DNA of 64,000 nucleotides. Origin: Bacteroidaceae bacterium (GTDB lineage: Bacteria; Bacteroidota; Bacteroidia; Bacteroidales; Bacteroidaceae). The DNA lies in NCBI GenBank assembly GCA_024401095.1, contig JAKSLR010000002.1, positions 91,279-155,278 of the forward strand, read 5' to 3'. The notes under the pieces were generated by a model that did not search any database, was not told the DNA's origin, and saw nothing but the letters and a program-made list of their open reading frames with translations. Positions 25,556 through 33,956 of the stretch are shown here, piece by piece. The position numbers and the translations under genes were made by a program. The number at the start of each line of letters is the position of its first letter. Positions within the stretch are counted from its first letter, which is position 1.

Positions 25556-26710
25556 TTATTCAAGAATAAATACTTTCAAATACTCTTGCATGGTTATTGT
25601 GATTGAACCCATGCTTCCTCCCATACCGTTCTGGGTATCTGCCAAAAGTAAGACGGTCTGCTTTCCGTTTAATTTAGGTCCTAAACAGATTCCTTCATAG
25701 TCTGCAAGACTTGGAGATGAAATGGCATCAACTTCTGTCTTAAATTCAGTCAATAGGTTTTTCTCAACAGTTTCACCGTCCTTTACGTTGGTAGGATCGG
25801 TGAGATAAAGTTTTGTTTTTGTATTATACTTTAGTGGAGAAATAAAGTTGACACCTACTTCAGCAAGGCTTTCAGAGTATACTTCTACCTCTCGTTCTAT
25901 GACGATTAATCTTCCGTCATCTAATGCCAGGATGTCGGATACACCATGCAGATAGGCATTCTTGTTGAATGTATCTGTATTATAGAATACTTGCTTTCCT
26001 GGATTAAGGTCTTCGCCAAAACTTTGAAGACGTAGCTTATGTTGATTATTGGCTTCTGTCTTGTCTTTCAACAGAGATTTTTCAGTTGTAGTCCAGAATA
26101 AACCGGTGTTTGCGTTATAGGCAAGTGACTCAAATCCAAAAGCTTCTTGAATCACACCATAGTTAAATTCTTCTGGGACATTGATTTTCCTGCCGGTGTG
26201 TTTTCCATTCTTGTCATATTCAAAGATTTCCTGATATCTCTCTTGGCAAACAAAATAGGAATCTGTACTTTTATGGTAAATGATCCCCTCCGGATCATAC
26301 CAGTTTTCATCTCCACCATAGTTTTCTCCCTTGCTGAAACTTGTACCATCCAATTGTACACGGTTCAGTTTCTTCTCTGATATTTCTCCTTTATCGTTAA
26401 GTTTGAAGTCTAAGGTAAAGATTCCTCCATAGAGAGCATGGTCATCAACTATCGCATACTTGTTCTCACCAATCATTGTAATGCCCGAATAACTTCCATG
26501 AGGAAGGCCAAGATTGGTAAGATTGTTAGTTGCCAATAATGTGAGTTTTCCTTTTACTGTTGTCTTCTCTTGTTGCCCAGATAAAACAGCAGAAGGCTTT
26601 GATGATGAATCTCCTTCGTTCTTGGAAGGAAGTGGATCATCATTTCCACTGCATGCTGCAATTAGCATACTTAAAATAAACGCTGCTGAATAAAGTCCTA
26701 ATTTCTTCAT
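25556..26710 (-). CDS. Phytase-like (esterase-like activity of phytase) surface lipoprotein
   Basis: A 384-residue lipoprotein: LIAAC gives Cys20, followed by SGNDDP, acidic residues that favour surface export. A Ser/Lys-rich linker (~25-45) precedes a beta-propeller-like domain. The pattern GLPHGSYSGITMIGENKYAIVDD near the start, WYDPEGIIYHKSTDSYFVCQE in the middle and DYEGICLGPKLNG near the end matches the phytase-like esterase family. Those proteins may hydrolyse phosphate or other esters, but the family has little biochemistry behind it, so the substrate is open. It is a single-gene unit between convergent terminators. Confidence 0.75.
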   Translation of the reverse strand: MKKLGLYSAAFILSMLIAACSGNDDPLPSKNEGDSSSKPSAVLSGQQEKTTVKGKLTLLATNNLTNLGLPHGSYSGITMIGENKYAIVDDHALYGGIFTLDFKLNDKGEISEKKLNRVQLDGTSFSKGENYGGDENWYDPEGIIYHKSTDSYFVCQERYQEIFEYDKNGKHTGRKINVPEEFNYGVIQEAFGFESLAYNANTGLFWTTTEKSLLKDKTEANNQHKLRLQSFGEDLNPGKQVFYNTDTFNKNAYLHGVSDILALDDGRLIVIEREVEVYSESLAEVGVNFISPLKYNTKTKLYLTDPTNVKDGETVEKNLLTEFKTEVDAISSPSLADYEGICLGPKLNGKQTVLLLADTQNGMGGSMGSITITMQEYLKVFILE

Positions 26711-26844
26711 TGTCCTAATTGTTCTTTTTGCTTTACATTGGCAAAGTAACCTTAAATGCGGTTATTTAATAATATCATATCTACAAATTACATTTTTCAA
26801 TGTAAATAAAAAGATGTATTAGACCGAAATTGTTGTTTTGACAT

Positions 26845-26877
26845 AAAAAAGCGCCAGGATTTTCCTGACGCTTTTTT
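26845..26877. terminator. Bidirectional terminator after the GH3 gene
   Basis: AAAAAAGCGCCAGGA, loop TTT, TCCTGACGCTTTTTT with one C-A mismatch. It ends the minus-strand GH3 gene, whose stop is at 26899. Confidence 0.9.
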
Positions 26878-26898
26878 AGTTTCTTTGCTTTTACTTTT

Positions 26899-29202
26899 TT
26901 ACTTAGCAGCACGCTGGAATACCTTGTGTGCCTTGGTTGCTTTAGCAGCTACCTCTGCTGTACTTGTAGCGCGGATATCGCGGCTTGATGCACCAACCTT
27001 GAATGTATAAGTTCCTGCTTCAACTTCCCAAGAAGAAGTCTCTTCGTTGTAAGAAGCCAAATCATCAGCCTTGACTGTTAAAGTAACTTTTGCACTCTTA
27101 CCTGGCTCGATAACAGGAGTCTTAGCAAATGCTTTCAGTTCCTGTGCAGGCTTATCAAGAGAACCCTGAGGAGCTGTTACATAAAGTTCAACAACTTCCT
27201 TGCCAGCAACTTCACCATTGTTGGTAACGGTTACGTTTACAGTGTATGTTTCACCTTCTGCCTTCACATCTTCTGCAGCATATGTGAAGGTAGTGTAGCT
27301 CAAACCGTAACCGAATGGATAAGATACAGCCAGATTCTGGGTGTCAAACCAACGATAACCAACATATATACCTTCCTCATAGATGGTATAGTCAACATCT
27401 TTAACCTCTGTTGCAGGAGCTGGGATGGACTCACTCTGGATGATACCCTTATTGATTGGGAAGTTTGCGCTAGATTTGTGGTCTGTAAATTTAACAGGCC
27501 AAGTCATAGGAAGTTTACCGCTAGGATTAGCCTTTCCTGAAATAACATCAGCAACAGAGTTACCTCCTTCCTGACCACCTTGCCAAGCACAGAGGACAGC
27601 ATCAGGAATGTTCTTCCAAGATGCAGATTCGATAACGCCGCCAATATTCAGGATAACAACAGCTTTCTTACCTACAGCATGGAATGCTGCTGTTACGTTC
27701 TTAATCATTGCCTGCTCATAAGCACTCAACTCAAAATTCTCAACCTCGCGGTCAGAACCCTCACCAGAATTACGTCCAATAGTGATGATTGCAACGTCAT
27801 TAGCCTGAGCTGCTGCAGTAAGATCCAGTGCAGCAGGATCCATTTCGCCTGCGGTCTCATTGAACATCCATGCATTCTGGCCCAGAGTAGACTTAATGGA
27901 ATCCAAACGAGCATTCTCTTTCTTGATCCAAGCCTCATACTGTGCTGCAATAGTAGCATCTGTTTCAAATCCTGCATTTTTCAGACCTTCGGTTAAGTTT
28001 ACTGTATATGCACGATTCACATCTCCAGAACCTGTGCCACCTGCAATCCAGTTGTAAGAAGTTACACCAATCAGAGCAACTTTCTTTGCGTCCTTCAATG
28101 GAAGTGCACCCTTGTTTTCCAGCAATACCATACCTTCTGTTGCGCTCTGACGAGTAACAGCAGCGTGGCCTTCTAAGTCTGGCTTATTAGAATACTTGTA
28201 GTTCTTAAAGCCTGGACACTTAACAACCATTTCCAAAATACGGCGAACAGCCTGATCTAGTTCTTCCATTGGAAGGCGTCCTTCGTTCACAGCAGCAATG
28301 ATCTGGTCATATTTTACCTTATTTCCTGGTTGAATCATTTCGTTACCAGCGTGGATATTCTTTGCTGCATCATAGCCTCCAGTCCAGTCGGTCATAACAA
28401 CACCAGTGTAACCCCACTCATCACGCAGAACGGTAGTATTTAAGTCATAAGATTCTGAGGTGTATACATCGTTGATCATGTTGTAAGAGGTCATTACAGT
28501 CATAGGATTAGCCTCTTTGACAGCAATCTCAAATCCCTTCAAGTAAATTTCTCGTGCGGCACGCTCACTGACGATAGCATTGTCACGTAGACGGTTGGTT
28601 TCCTGGTTATTGAATGCAAAATGCTTGATAGAAGTACCTACACCATTACTCTGGATACCCTTGACATAAGCAGCTGCAATCTTACCTGCAACAACAGGAT
28701 CCTCAGAATAGTATTCAAAGTTACGTCCGCAAAGAGGGTTACGATGAATGTTCAAAGCAGGAGCCAATAATACGTCTGCACCATATTCCAGAACTTCTTC
28801 ACCCATTGCCTTTCCAACGTTCTCTACTAGTTCCTGATCCCATGTAGAAGATAACAGTGTACCGATAGGGAAGTGGGTACAATAGTAAGTTGCTTCATCA
28901 CCTTCGCGTGTTGGTTGGATGCGAAGACCTGCAGGACCGTCACAAAGTTGAATAGCAGGGATACCCAGGCGCTCAATAGCCATTGTAGTACCAGCAGCAC
29001 CAGGAACCTTTGCCTGAATATTCCAGCCAGCATCAGTACCATCCATCCAGTTGTAGCCTACACCCACACAAAGACCTGCCTTTTCTTCCAGAGTCATGGC
29101 AGCAATAATCTCGTCGATGTTATCCTCGCGTAGTTTTAGCTCGGATTGGCAAGCAGCAAGCATCATTGCTGTACAGCCAATTGTCATAATTGCTTTTTTC
29201 AT
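26899..29202 (-). CDS. GH3 beta-glucosidase/beta-xylosidase lipoprotein
   Basis: A 767-residue glycoside hydrolase family 3 enzyme. Lipobox LAAC (Cys18) indicates a lipid anchor. The N-terminal TIM barrel has LCDGPAGLR, SIKHFAFNNQE and the nucleophile motif VVMTDWTGG (Asp272). The alpha/beta sandwich has the acid/base region GRNSGEGSDRE, and a fibronectin-III-like domain closes the protein (SYPFGYGLSYTTF, VTNNGEVAGKEVVELYV). GH3 enzymes remove non-reducing glucose or xylose. It lies outside the starch operons and has no GCAAACGTTTGC site, so it may serve beta-linked glycans. A -7 box TACATTTG is at plus 29252-29259. Confidence 0.9.
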   Translation of the reverse strand: MKKAIMTIGCTAMMLAACQSELKLREDNIDEIIAAMTLEEKAGLCVGVGYNWMDGTDAGWNIQAKVPGAAGTTMAIERLGIPAIQLCDGPAGLRIQPTREGDEATYYCTHFPIGTLLSSTWDQELVENVGKAMGEEVLEYGADVLLAPALNIHRNPLCGRNFEYYSEDPVVAGKIAAAYVKGIQSNGVGTSIKHFAFNNQETNRLRDNAIVSERAAREIYLKGFEIAVKEANPMTVMTSYNMINDVYTSESYDLNTTVLRDEWGYTGVVMTDWTGGYDAAKNIHAGNEMIQPGNKVKYDQIIAAVNEGRLPMEELDQAVRRILEMVVKCPGFKNYKYSNKPDLEGHAAVTRQSATEGMVLLENKGALPLKDAKKVALIGVTSYNWIAGGTGSGDVNRAYTVNLTEGLKNAGFETDATIAAQYEAWIKKENARLDSIKSTLGQNAWMFNETAGEMDPAALDLTAAAQANDVAIITIGRNSGEGSDREVENFELSAYEQAMIKNVTAAFHAVGKKAVVILNIGGVIESASWKNIPDAVLCAWQGGQEGGNSVADVISGKANPSGKLPMTWPVKFTDHKSSANFPINKGIIQSESIPAPATEVKDVDYTIYEEGIYVGYRWFDTQNLAVSYPFGYGLSYTTFTYAAEDVKAEGETYTVNVTVTNNGEVAGKEVVELYVTAPQGSLDKPAQELKAFAKTPVIEPGKSAKVTLTVKADDLASYNEETSSWEVEAGTYTFKVGASSRDIRATSTAEVAAKATKAHKVFQRAAK

Positions 29203-29251
29203 GGTTTCTAAAGATTTATAAGTATATTCGTTAATATAAGAATTCCGTTGT

Positions 29252-29259
29252 CAAATGTA
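29252..29259 (-). promoter_or_regulatory. Predicted -7 box for the GH3 gene
   Basis: Plus CAAATGTA reads TACATTTG on minus, 49 bases before the ATG at 29202. No -33 element is seen. Confidence 0.4.
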
Positions 29260-29320
29260 TCATTAGTAATTACCTATATTTCATTATTTTGCAAAAATAG
29301 GTATTTATTTCTATTCTACA

Positions 29321-29367
29321 AAAAAATCAGAAGGAAACAAAATCATTGTATTCCTTTCCGATTTTTA
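29321..29367 (-). terminator. Imperfect terminator after the acyltransferase pair
   Basis: AAAAAATC-AG-AAGGAA pairs imperfectly with TTCCTT-TCC-GATTTTT across a ~14-base loop. On minus the hairpin is followed by a T run. Confidence 0.6.
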
Positions 29368-29421
29368 TGAATATCTTAATTAGCTATTTCAATCAAATAG
29401 TTAGATTTTTGATACTATTGT

Positions 29422-30597
29422 TTATGCCTTCTTAGCACGTGTAAACAACTTGTTCTTTAACCATTCACGAACAGGTTCATCATACAACTTGAATGCAGCG
29501 TATGCCATCAATACAGCAAATACCCATACTGCAGCACCTACGAAGAAGTGTGTGCCTACAGGAGCATCTTCATGGGTAGCTTTCCACGCCATCTGAAGAT
29601 AAATTAAAGGATAATGAGTAATGTACAATGGGAAAGAAATCTCACCTAGCCACTTGCAGATAGCGAATGATTTTTTGCCTGTTACCTTGCTTCCAGCACC
29701 CATCATGACAATCAAAGGGAAGAGAATCAAGATACATATAGCCTCATAGACGCCATTCATCCAGAAGTTTGCAGGATCTGTACCACCTACTCGTGGCATG
29801 ACTTGAATAAGAATAATTATCAATGCACAAATCCAAAAACCTCCGTTGACCTTGATAAACTTTCCACATCGGGAAATCAAAAGACCACAGAAGAAAGGAT
29901 AGAGCAAGCGACTGAAACCGACCCAAAGCTGACAAGGGTCAATACCCCAACCACCAATAACGGTATAAGCAGCATAGCTGTGTGGTTCAAGGACCCCCAG
30001 TGGATCGACGTTCATACACAGCATAACAGTCATGCCGGCAAACAAAGCTACAAGAACAGCTAAAGCCATCTTTGGCAAATGACGGATAACCAAGGCATAA
30101 AGGATATTGGCAATATACTCTAGCATCAAAGTCCATGCAGGTCCATTTAATGGATATGTCTCAGACCATCCTCGAATATCCATACCTGCACCAACCGGTA
30201 TCATGGTACAGCCTATCAGAAAAAGAATAAGTGGTTTGTACCATTCTGTCTGCCCAATGAGAGCAAATGTAGGACAATCGCCAAAATAGAACAGAAGCAA
30301 ACCAATGAATCCTCCAAAAATTACCATTGGGTGCAAGCGAACTAGACGGCGCTTAAAATAGTTCCATGTTGACATACGGTCCCAACGATCATCGTATGCA
30401 TAACCAATCACAAAACCAGACAGAACGAAGAAGAAATCAACTGCCAGATAACCATGATTCAGTATCTGATGCTCAGGACCAGGAGAATAAGTCTCAAAAA
30501 GATGGAATGCTACAACAATCATAGCTGCTACACCACGAAGACCATCCAATATCTCATAACGTGGTTTTGATTCCAAGTAAATGTTGTTACTACTCAT
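29422..30597 (-). CDS. Acyltransferase-3 family membrane protein
   Basis: A 391-residue integral membrane protein of the OafA/NodX/YrhL family, which moves acetyl or other acyl groups onto cell-surface sugars. It opens with YEILDGLRGVAAMIVVAFHLFE, the family signature with Arg and the catalytic His at the end of helix 1, then YLAVDFFFVLSGFVIGYAYDDR. About ten transmembrane helices follow. It lies 26 bases downstream of a second acyltransferase on the same strand, so the two form an operon. The acceptor molecule is unknown; no polysaccharide biosynthesis cluster is nearby. Confidence 0.88.
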   Translation of the reverse strand: MSSNNIYLESKPRYEILDGLRGVAAMIVVAFHLFETYSPGPEHQILNHGYLAVDFFFVLSGFVIGYAYDDRWDRMSTWNYFKRRLVRLHPMVIFGGFIGLLLFYFGDCPTFALIGQTEWYKPLILFLIGCTMIPVGAGMDIRGWSETYPLNGPAWTLMLEYIANILYALVIRHLPKMALAVLVALFAGMTVMLCMNVDPLGVLEPHSYAAYTVIGGWGIDPCQLWVGFSRLLYPFFCGLLISRCGKFIKVNGGFWICALIIILIQVMPRVGGTDPANFWMNGVYEAICILILFPLIVMMGAGSKVTGKKSFAICKWLGEISFPLYITHYPLIYLQMAWKATHEDAPVGTHFFVGAAVWVFAVLMAYAAFKLYDEPVREWLKNKLFTRAKKA

Positions 30598-30623
30598 TTT
30601 TTATTATTATTTTGTTTTTTTTC

Positions 30624-31742
30624 TTATCGGCCACCAGTGAAGAGTGACAGTAATGTCGGGCAGATCTTTTTTAGGACAACATAAATAGCCATACAGAATG
30701 CAGCGACAAGCCATGGACCTAAGATAAAGGTGATTGTGGCATTCCAGAAGTTGTCTGGTGTTCCAATGATGTTTATTAAGCTCTGTGGGAAGAATGCAAG
30801 TGCGCAAAAACTACCAATAGGGCACATGTGTAAGGCAAATATGAAAAAACTGCTGTTAGGAAACAAAGGCATGACGGTTTTCCCGCTTTTTTCTGTCCAT
30901 AATGCAGCCAGACCTAAAACTGCAAAAGATCCTGTATAATAAAGTGCATGGTTAAACTGCTGTGCATCTGTAAATGAGTTCCATATGGTAACTATGAGCC
31001 ATAGCATTAGTGTGGCAGGTAAGAACTTCCAAAGATGCCTGTAACTCCATTGTACTAAATCCTTACCATGAATGGAGAAGCTAGCTCCCAGTGAGAAAAA
31101 CATGATTGCCTGGCTATTGTATCCATTTGCTCCAATCCATAATCCGGATAGATAGATGAGTGTAAGAATGGATAATGTAGCTTTGGGATGTTTCTTTATA
31201 AAATACCAGACTACAGGTGAGATGATACACATGAAGATCAAGTCACGTACGTACCAGAGTGCAATAATTTCTGGATAATAGAGTTGCATGTCCAGCCCAT
31301 ACCAGTTGTGCATATTGACACAAAATGTAGTACTGTTCCAGAAATAACCAAGGATAGGAATCATATCTTGATTTCTCCAGCTAGGGGCGCCGCAGATAAA
31401 AGCACTTATTACAGCAATAAGATTGAAAAGGATGAACGGGATCAGGAGTGTTCGTATACGTCGTTTTAGTTTCGCACGATAGTAGTCCCAACTCCATTGT
31501 TCTTCACTGCCGATGAAGAACAGATAGCCTGAAATTAAAAAGAAAACAGGAACAGTGGCAAATCCAAACCATGTAATAGCGTAGACAACAAATCCATAAA
31601 GCATCTCGCCAAAGGAATGGCCGGGAAAATCTAATACGGGTATACAATATGCATAGTCTTCGGGATGGCAGTGCATGATAAGTACCAACATGACAAGTGG
31701 AAATCTTACCCAATCTATTGCCTTTGAAGATAGTGGATTCAT
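30624..31742 (-). CDS. Acyltransferase-3 family membrane protein (second copy)
   Basis: A 372-residue membrane protein of the same superfamily but distant from its neighbour. It starts AIDWVRFPLVMLVLIMHCHPED, with the conserved Arg and His of helix 1, then FATVPVFFLISGYLFFIG. About ten hydrophobic segments follow. Divergence between the two copies suggests different acceptors or donors rather than recent duplication. Its -7 box is TATCTTTG on minus (plus 31763-31770), 20 bases before the ATG. It is divergent from an AraC-type regulator, which may control it. Confidence 0.82.
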   Translation of the reverse strand: MNPLSSKAIDWVRFPLVMLVLIMHCHPEDYAYCIPVLDFPGHSFGEMLYGFVVYAITWFGFATVPVFFLISGYLFFIGSEEQWSWDYYRAKLKRRIRTLLIPFILFNLIAVISAFICGAPSWRNQDMIPILGYFWNSTTFCVNMHNWYGLDMQLYYPEIIALWYVRDLIFMCIISPVVWYFIKKHPKATLSILTLIYLSGLWIGANGYNSQAIMFFSLGASFSIHGKDLVQWSYRHLWKFLPATLMLWLIVTIWNSFTDAQQFNHALYYTGSFAVLGLAALWTEKSGKTVMPLFPNSSFFIFALHMCPIGSFCALAFFPQSLINIIGTPDNFWNATITFILGPWLVAAFCMAIYVVLKKICPTLLSLFTGGR

Positions 31743-31762
31743 AGTATATAGTTTTACGGTTG

Positions 31763-31770
31763 CAAAGATA
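31763..31770 (-). promoter_or_regulatory. Predicted -7 box of the acyltransferase operon
   Basis: Plus CAAAGATA, minus TATCTTTG, a perfect TAnnTTTG match, 20 bases before the ATG at 31742. Confidence 0.55.
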
Positions 31771-31818
31771 ATTCTTAAAATTGGTATAGATTTGTTCTAT
31801 TGTAAAAAAGAATTGTCT

Positions 31819-31826
31819 TATATTTG
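31819..31826 (+). promoter_or_regulatory. Predicted -7 box of the AraC-type gene
   Basis: TATATTTG lies only four bases before the ATG at 31831. Either the mRNA is leaderless or translation starts at the next ATG, 31870. Confidence 0.5.
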
Positions 31827-31830
31827 CATC

Positions 31831-32676
31831 ATGAAGTTATCCTCTTTAGTGCGCAGAAGCTCAACTTTTATGTATGCTCATGTACATATAAAGCCTTCAG
31901 AGCAGATAGGAATGCATCAGCAGCCTACCTGGGAGTTGTCTTATGTGGTGAGTGGACAGGGGGTTCGAAAGATTGGTGATACAAATGAAGACTTCTACTC
32001 AGGTGAGGTGGTTTTAGTGGTTCCGGAAATGGAACATCAATGGAAATTTGACTCAACAAAAACAGATTCTAAAGGAATGATAGAAAACTATACCATCGTT
32101 TTTCATTCAGATCTTCTTGAACAAGTTTCCTTATTTTTTCCAGAGTTTCAAGAGGTTTCTCAAAGGCTAATGGAATTAAAAAAGTTGGGTTCCATTAAAT
32201 TTCTGTCTGGTACAGCAGAAAGGATAATTAGTATTCTTGTTGATATGAACAACCAATCCGAAGCAGAACGGTTGGCATCTTTGCTACTGATATTGGTCTG
32301 CATAAGTGAAAGTAATGATAGCCAGATTGTTGGCCGTTTTGTAACTCCGACTTTAATAGAAGATCGTTTAAAGGAGATAGACGTTTATATAAGTTGCAAT
32401 TATAAGCGAGAAATCACCGTAGAGCAGATGGCTTCTCATGTGGGTATGAACAGGACTTCTTTTTGTTCCTTTTTCAAAAAACAGAAAGGAATGACTTTTA
32501 TTACGTATCTAAACAGTTTTCGTATGGATATGGCTTGTTATTTACTTAGGAATCATGAACTAAGCGTTTCAGATGTATGCTATCAGGCAGGATACAAAGA
32601 TGTTCCATATTTTACGAGATTGTTCAAGAGAATACATGGAAAAAATCCAACGGAATATAGAAAGCAGAATCTTTGA
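31831..32676 (+). CDS. AraC-family transcriptional regulator
   Basis: A 281-residue regulator. The N-terminal half is a cupin-type sensing domain (HVHIKPSEQIGMHQQPTWELSYVVSG, then GEVVLVVPEMEHQWKF). The C-terminal half has two helix-turn-helix units: ITVEQMASHVGMNRTSFCSFF and LSVSDVCYQAGYKDVPYFTRLFKR, then the terminal GKNPTEYRKQ. An in-frame ATG at 31675 is rejected because it would run through the divergent acyltransferase start. The -7 box at 31819-31826 leaves almost no leader for 31831, so ATG 31870 (268 residues) is a serious alternative. Neighbouring acyltransferases and the downstream nucleosidase-like gene are candidate targets. Confidence 0.88.
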   Translation: MKLSSLVRRSSTFMYAHVHIKPSEQIGMHQQPTWELSYVVSGQGVRKIGDTNEDFYSGEVVLVVPEMEHQWKFDSTKTDSKGMIENYTIVFHSDLLEQVSLFFPEFQEVSQRLMELKKLGSIKFLSGTAERIISILVDMNNQSEAERLASLLLILVCISESNDSQIVGRFVTPTLIEDRLKEIDVYISCNYKREITVEQMASHVGMNRTSFCSFFKKQKGMTFITYLNSFRMDMACYLLRNHELSVSDVCYQAGYKDVPYFTRLFKRIHGKNPTEYRKQNL

Positions 32677-32703
32677 TTTTTCATATAAATAAAGATTAGA
32701 ATT

Positions 32704-33243
32704 ATGAAATCAGATAAAATAGTGATTTTGGCAGCAGAGGAGGCTGAGTATAAGTTATGTAAGACCTTTTTCCCTGAAATTGAGTGTGTGCTTACGGGGG
32801 TTGGTGCAGGAAATGTTATTAAGACATGCAGTATGTTACCAGAAGGAACCCGTATCATAAACATTGGATATGCAGGAAGTAATGTGCTGGATATAGGTAC
32901 CGTTACTCTAGTAAAAGAATCCTATCGATTAACGGATGGGTCATACAAATTTTTGGATCATGCAAATCCATTGCAGCTTACAAAAACGGGTTATCCATGT
33001 TATACAAATAATAGCTTTGTCACATCAACAGATAAGATTGAACCCGCGTTGTTTGATATGGAATTAAACTATATAGCCTCTTTTACACCTCGTCTAGAGC
33101 TTGTTGCTTCCATTAAAGTGGTTAGCGACAACCTTAGTGTTGAAGCATTTACTAATAATGCGCTCCGTGAATCAGGTATTTTGACCAGTGATAAGGTTTG
33201 GATACAAGTAAAAGAGTTATTTGATAGTATAAACATTGAATAG
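32704..33243 (+). CDS. Small nucleoside-phosphorylase-fold protein (MTA/SAH nucleosidase-like)
   Basis: A 179-residue protein. KIVILAAEEAEYKLCK at the start, VLTGVGAGNVIKT, RIINIGYAGSNVLDIGTVTLV and the late IKVVSDNLSVEAF follow the order of the PNP/UDP phosphorylase superfamily. The Asp in VVSDN fits the catalytic Asp of MTA/SAH nucleosidases. It is shorter than the usual ~230 residues, so part of the substrate pocket is trimmed. It lies 27 bases after the AraC gene and is probably co-transcribed. The substrate (a purine nucleoside or thio-nucleoside) is inferred from the fold only. Confidence 0.72.
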   Translation: MKSDKIVILAAEEAEYKLCKTFFPEIECVLTGVGAGNVIKTCSMLPEGTRIINIGYAGSNVLDIGTVTLVKESYRLTDGSYKFLDHANPLQLTKTGYPCYTNNSFVTSTDKIEPALFDMELNYIASFTPRLELVASIKVVSDNLSVEAFTNNALRESGILTSDKVWIQVKELFDSINIE

Positions 33244-33251
33244 AATAAAGA

Positions 33252-33290
33252 TTCCCGCATCTTTTCCTTTTTTCTGGATAGATGTGGGAA
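33252..33290. terminator. Hairpin between convergent genes, probable terminator
   Basis: TTCCCGCATCT (33252-33262) pairs with AGATGTGGGAA (33280-33290) with one G-T pair; the T-rich tail is weak. Confidence 0.55.
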
Positions 33291-33365
33291 CTTTAAAAAC
33301 TAATTAATTAACTCTTACATTTTTTTTGCTGTTTCCTTTTTGCTTGAAAAAGTTTCATGCAGTAA

Positions 33366-33686
33366 TTATAATACCTTCACTGCAGTTCCAGAACAGGTAA
33401 CCATAAGCATACTGCCATTTGCGCCTACAGTTTCGTAATCGAGGTCAATTCCAACGATTGCATTAGCCCCCATTCGTACCGCATTTTCTTCCATCTCTCT
33501 TAATGCAGATTCTTTTGCTTCGCGTAAAACACTTTCATAGGATGATGATCGTCCACCAACAATATCATGGATGCTAGCGAAGAAGTCTTTTACAAAGTTT
33601 GCACCAATAATGGTTTCTCCAGAAACAATTCCAAAGTAAGTTTGAATTGTTTTTCCTTCAATGGTTGGGGTTGTTGTCAGTAACAT
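33366..33686 (-). CDS. ybjQ: YbjQ/UPF0145 family protein
   Basis: A 106-residue protein with the YbjQ pattern: [45 protein letters not shown], then [20 protein letters not shown] and [11 protein letters not shown]. The family forms homopentamer-like rings and has been called heavy-metal-binding, but its function is not settled. It is a single gene with its own -7 box (plus CAAAGATA at 33725-33732). It has no visible link to the amylase that follows on the other strand. Confidence 0.87.
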   Translation of the reverse strand: MLLTTTPTIEGKTIQTYFGIVSGETIIGANFVKDFFASIHDIVGGRSSSYESVLREAKESALREMEENAVRMGANAIVGIDLDYETVGANGSMLMVTCSGTAVKVL

Positions 33687-33724
33687 GTCTTTTTTATTTT
33701 AGATGTTTAACTTTTATTGTACTG

Positions 33725-33732
33725 CAAAGATA
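33725..33732 (-). promoter_or_regulatory. Predicted -7 box for ybjQ
   Basis: Minus TATCTTTG, 38 bases before the ATG at 33686. Confidence 0.5.
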
Positions 33733-33857
33733 ATGATGTAAACATGAAGTAAGCTAATATCGCAATTGATTTGTGAAAACGTGTAACTAAAACATCTTTT
33801 TTGAACATTCTATTGCAGTTTTTTTAGTTTTGGATGTTAATGATAGTCAGAAGAAAA

Positions 33858-33871
33858 TGCAAACGTTTGCA
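33858..33871 (+). promoter_or_regulatory. LacI-family operator before the SusG-like amylase
   Basis: TGCAAACGTTTGCA, a perfect 14-bp palindrome with the same core as the malQ and susC sites. Its centre (33864.5) is 61.5 bp before the first base of the -7 box. Confidence 0.82.
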
Positions 33872-33925
33872 GAGCTAAAAAGAGAAAAACATTATTTCTT
33901 CGATTTTTATATAATTAGGTTTAGT

Positions 33926-33933
33926 TATTTTTG
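33926..33933 (+). promoter_or_regulatory. Predicted -7 box of the SusG-like gene
   Basis: TATTTTTG, 23 bases before the ATG at 33957. No -33 TTTG. Confidence 0.6.
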
Positions 33934-33956
33934 CGGCAGAAATAATAAAAATACGC

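Noticed and set aside
31675..31830. Upstream in-frame extension of the AraC gene
   Set aside because: It would overlap the start of the divergent acyltransferase and cross both predicted promoters.
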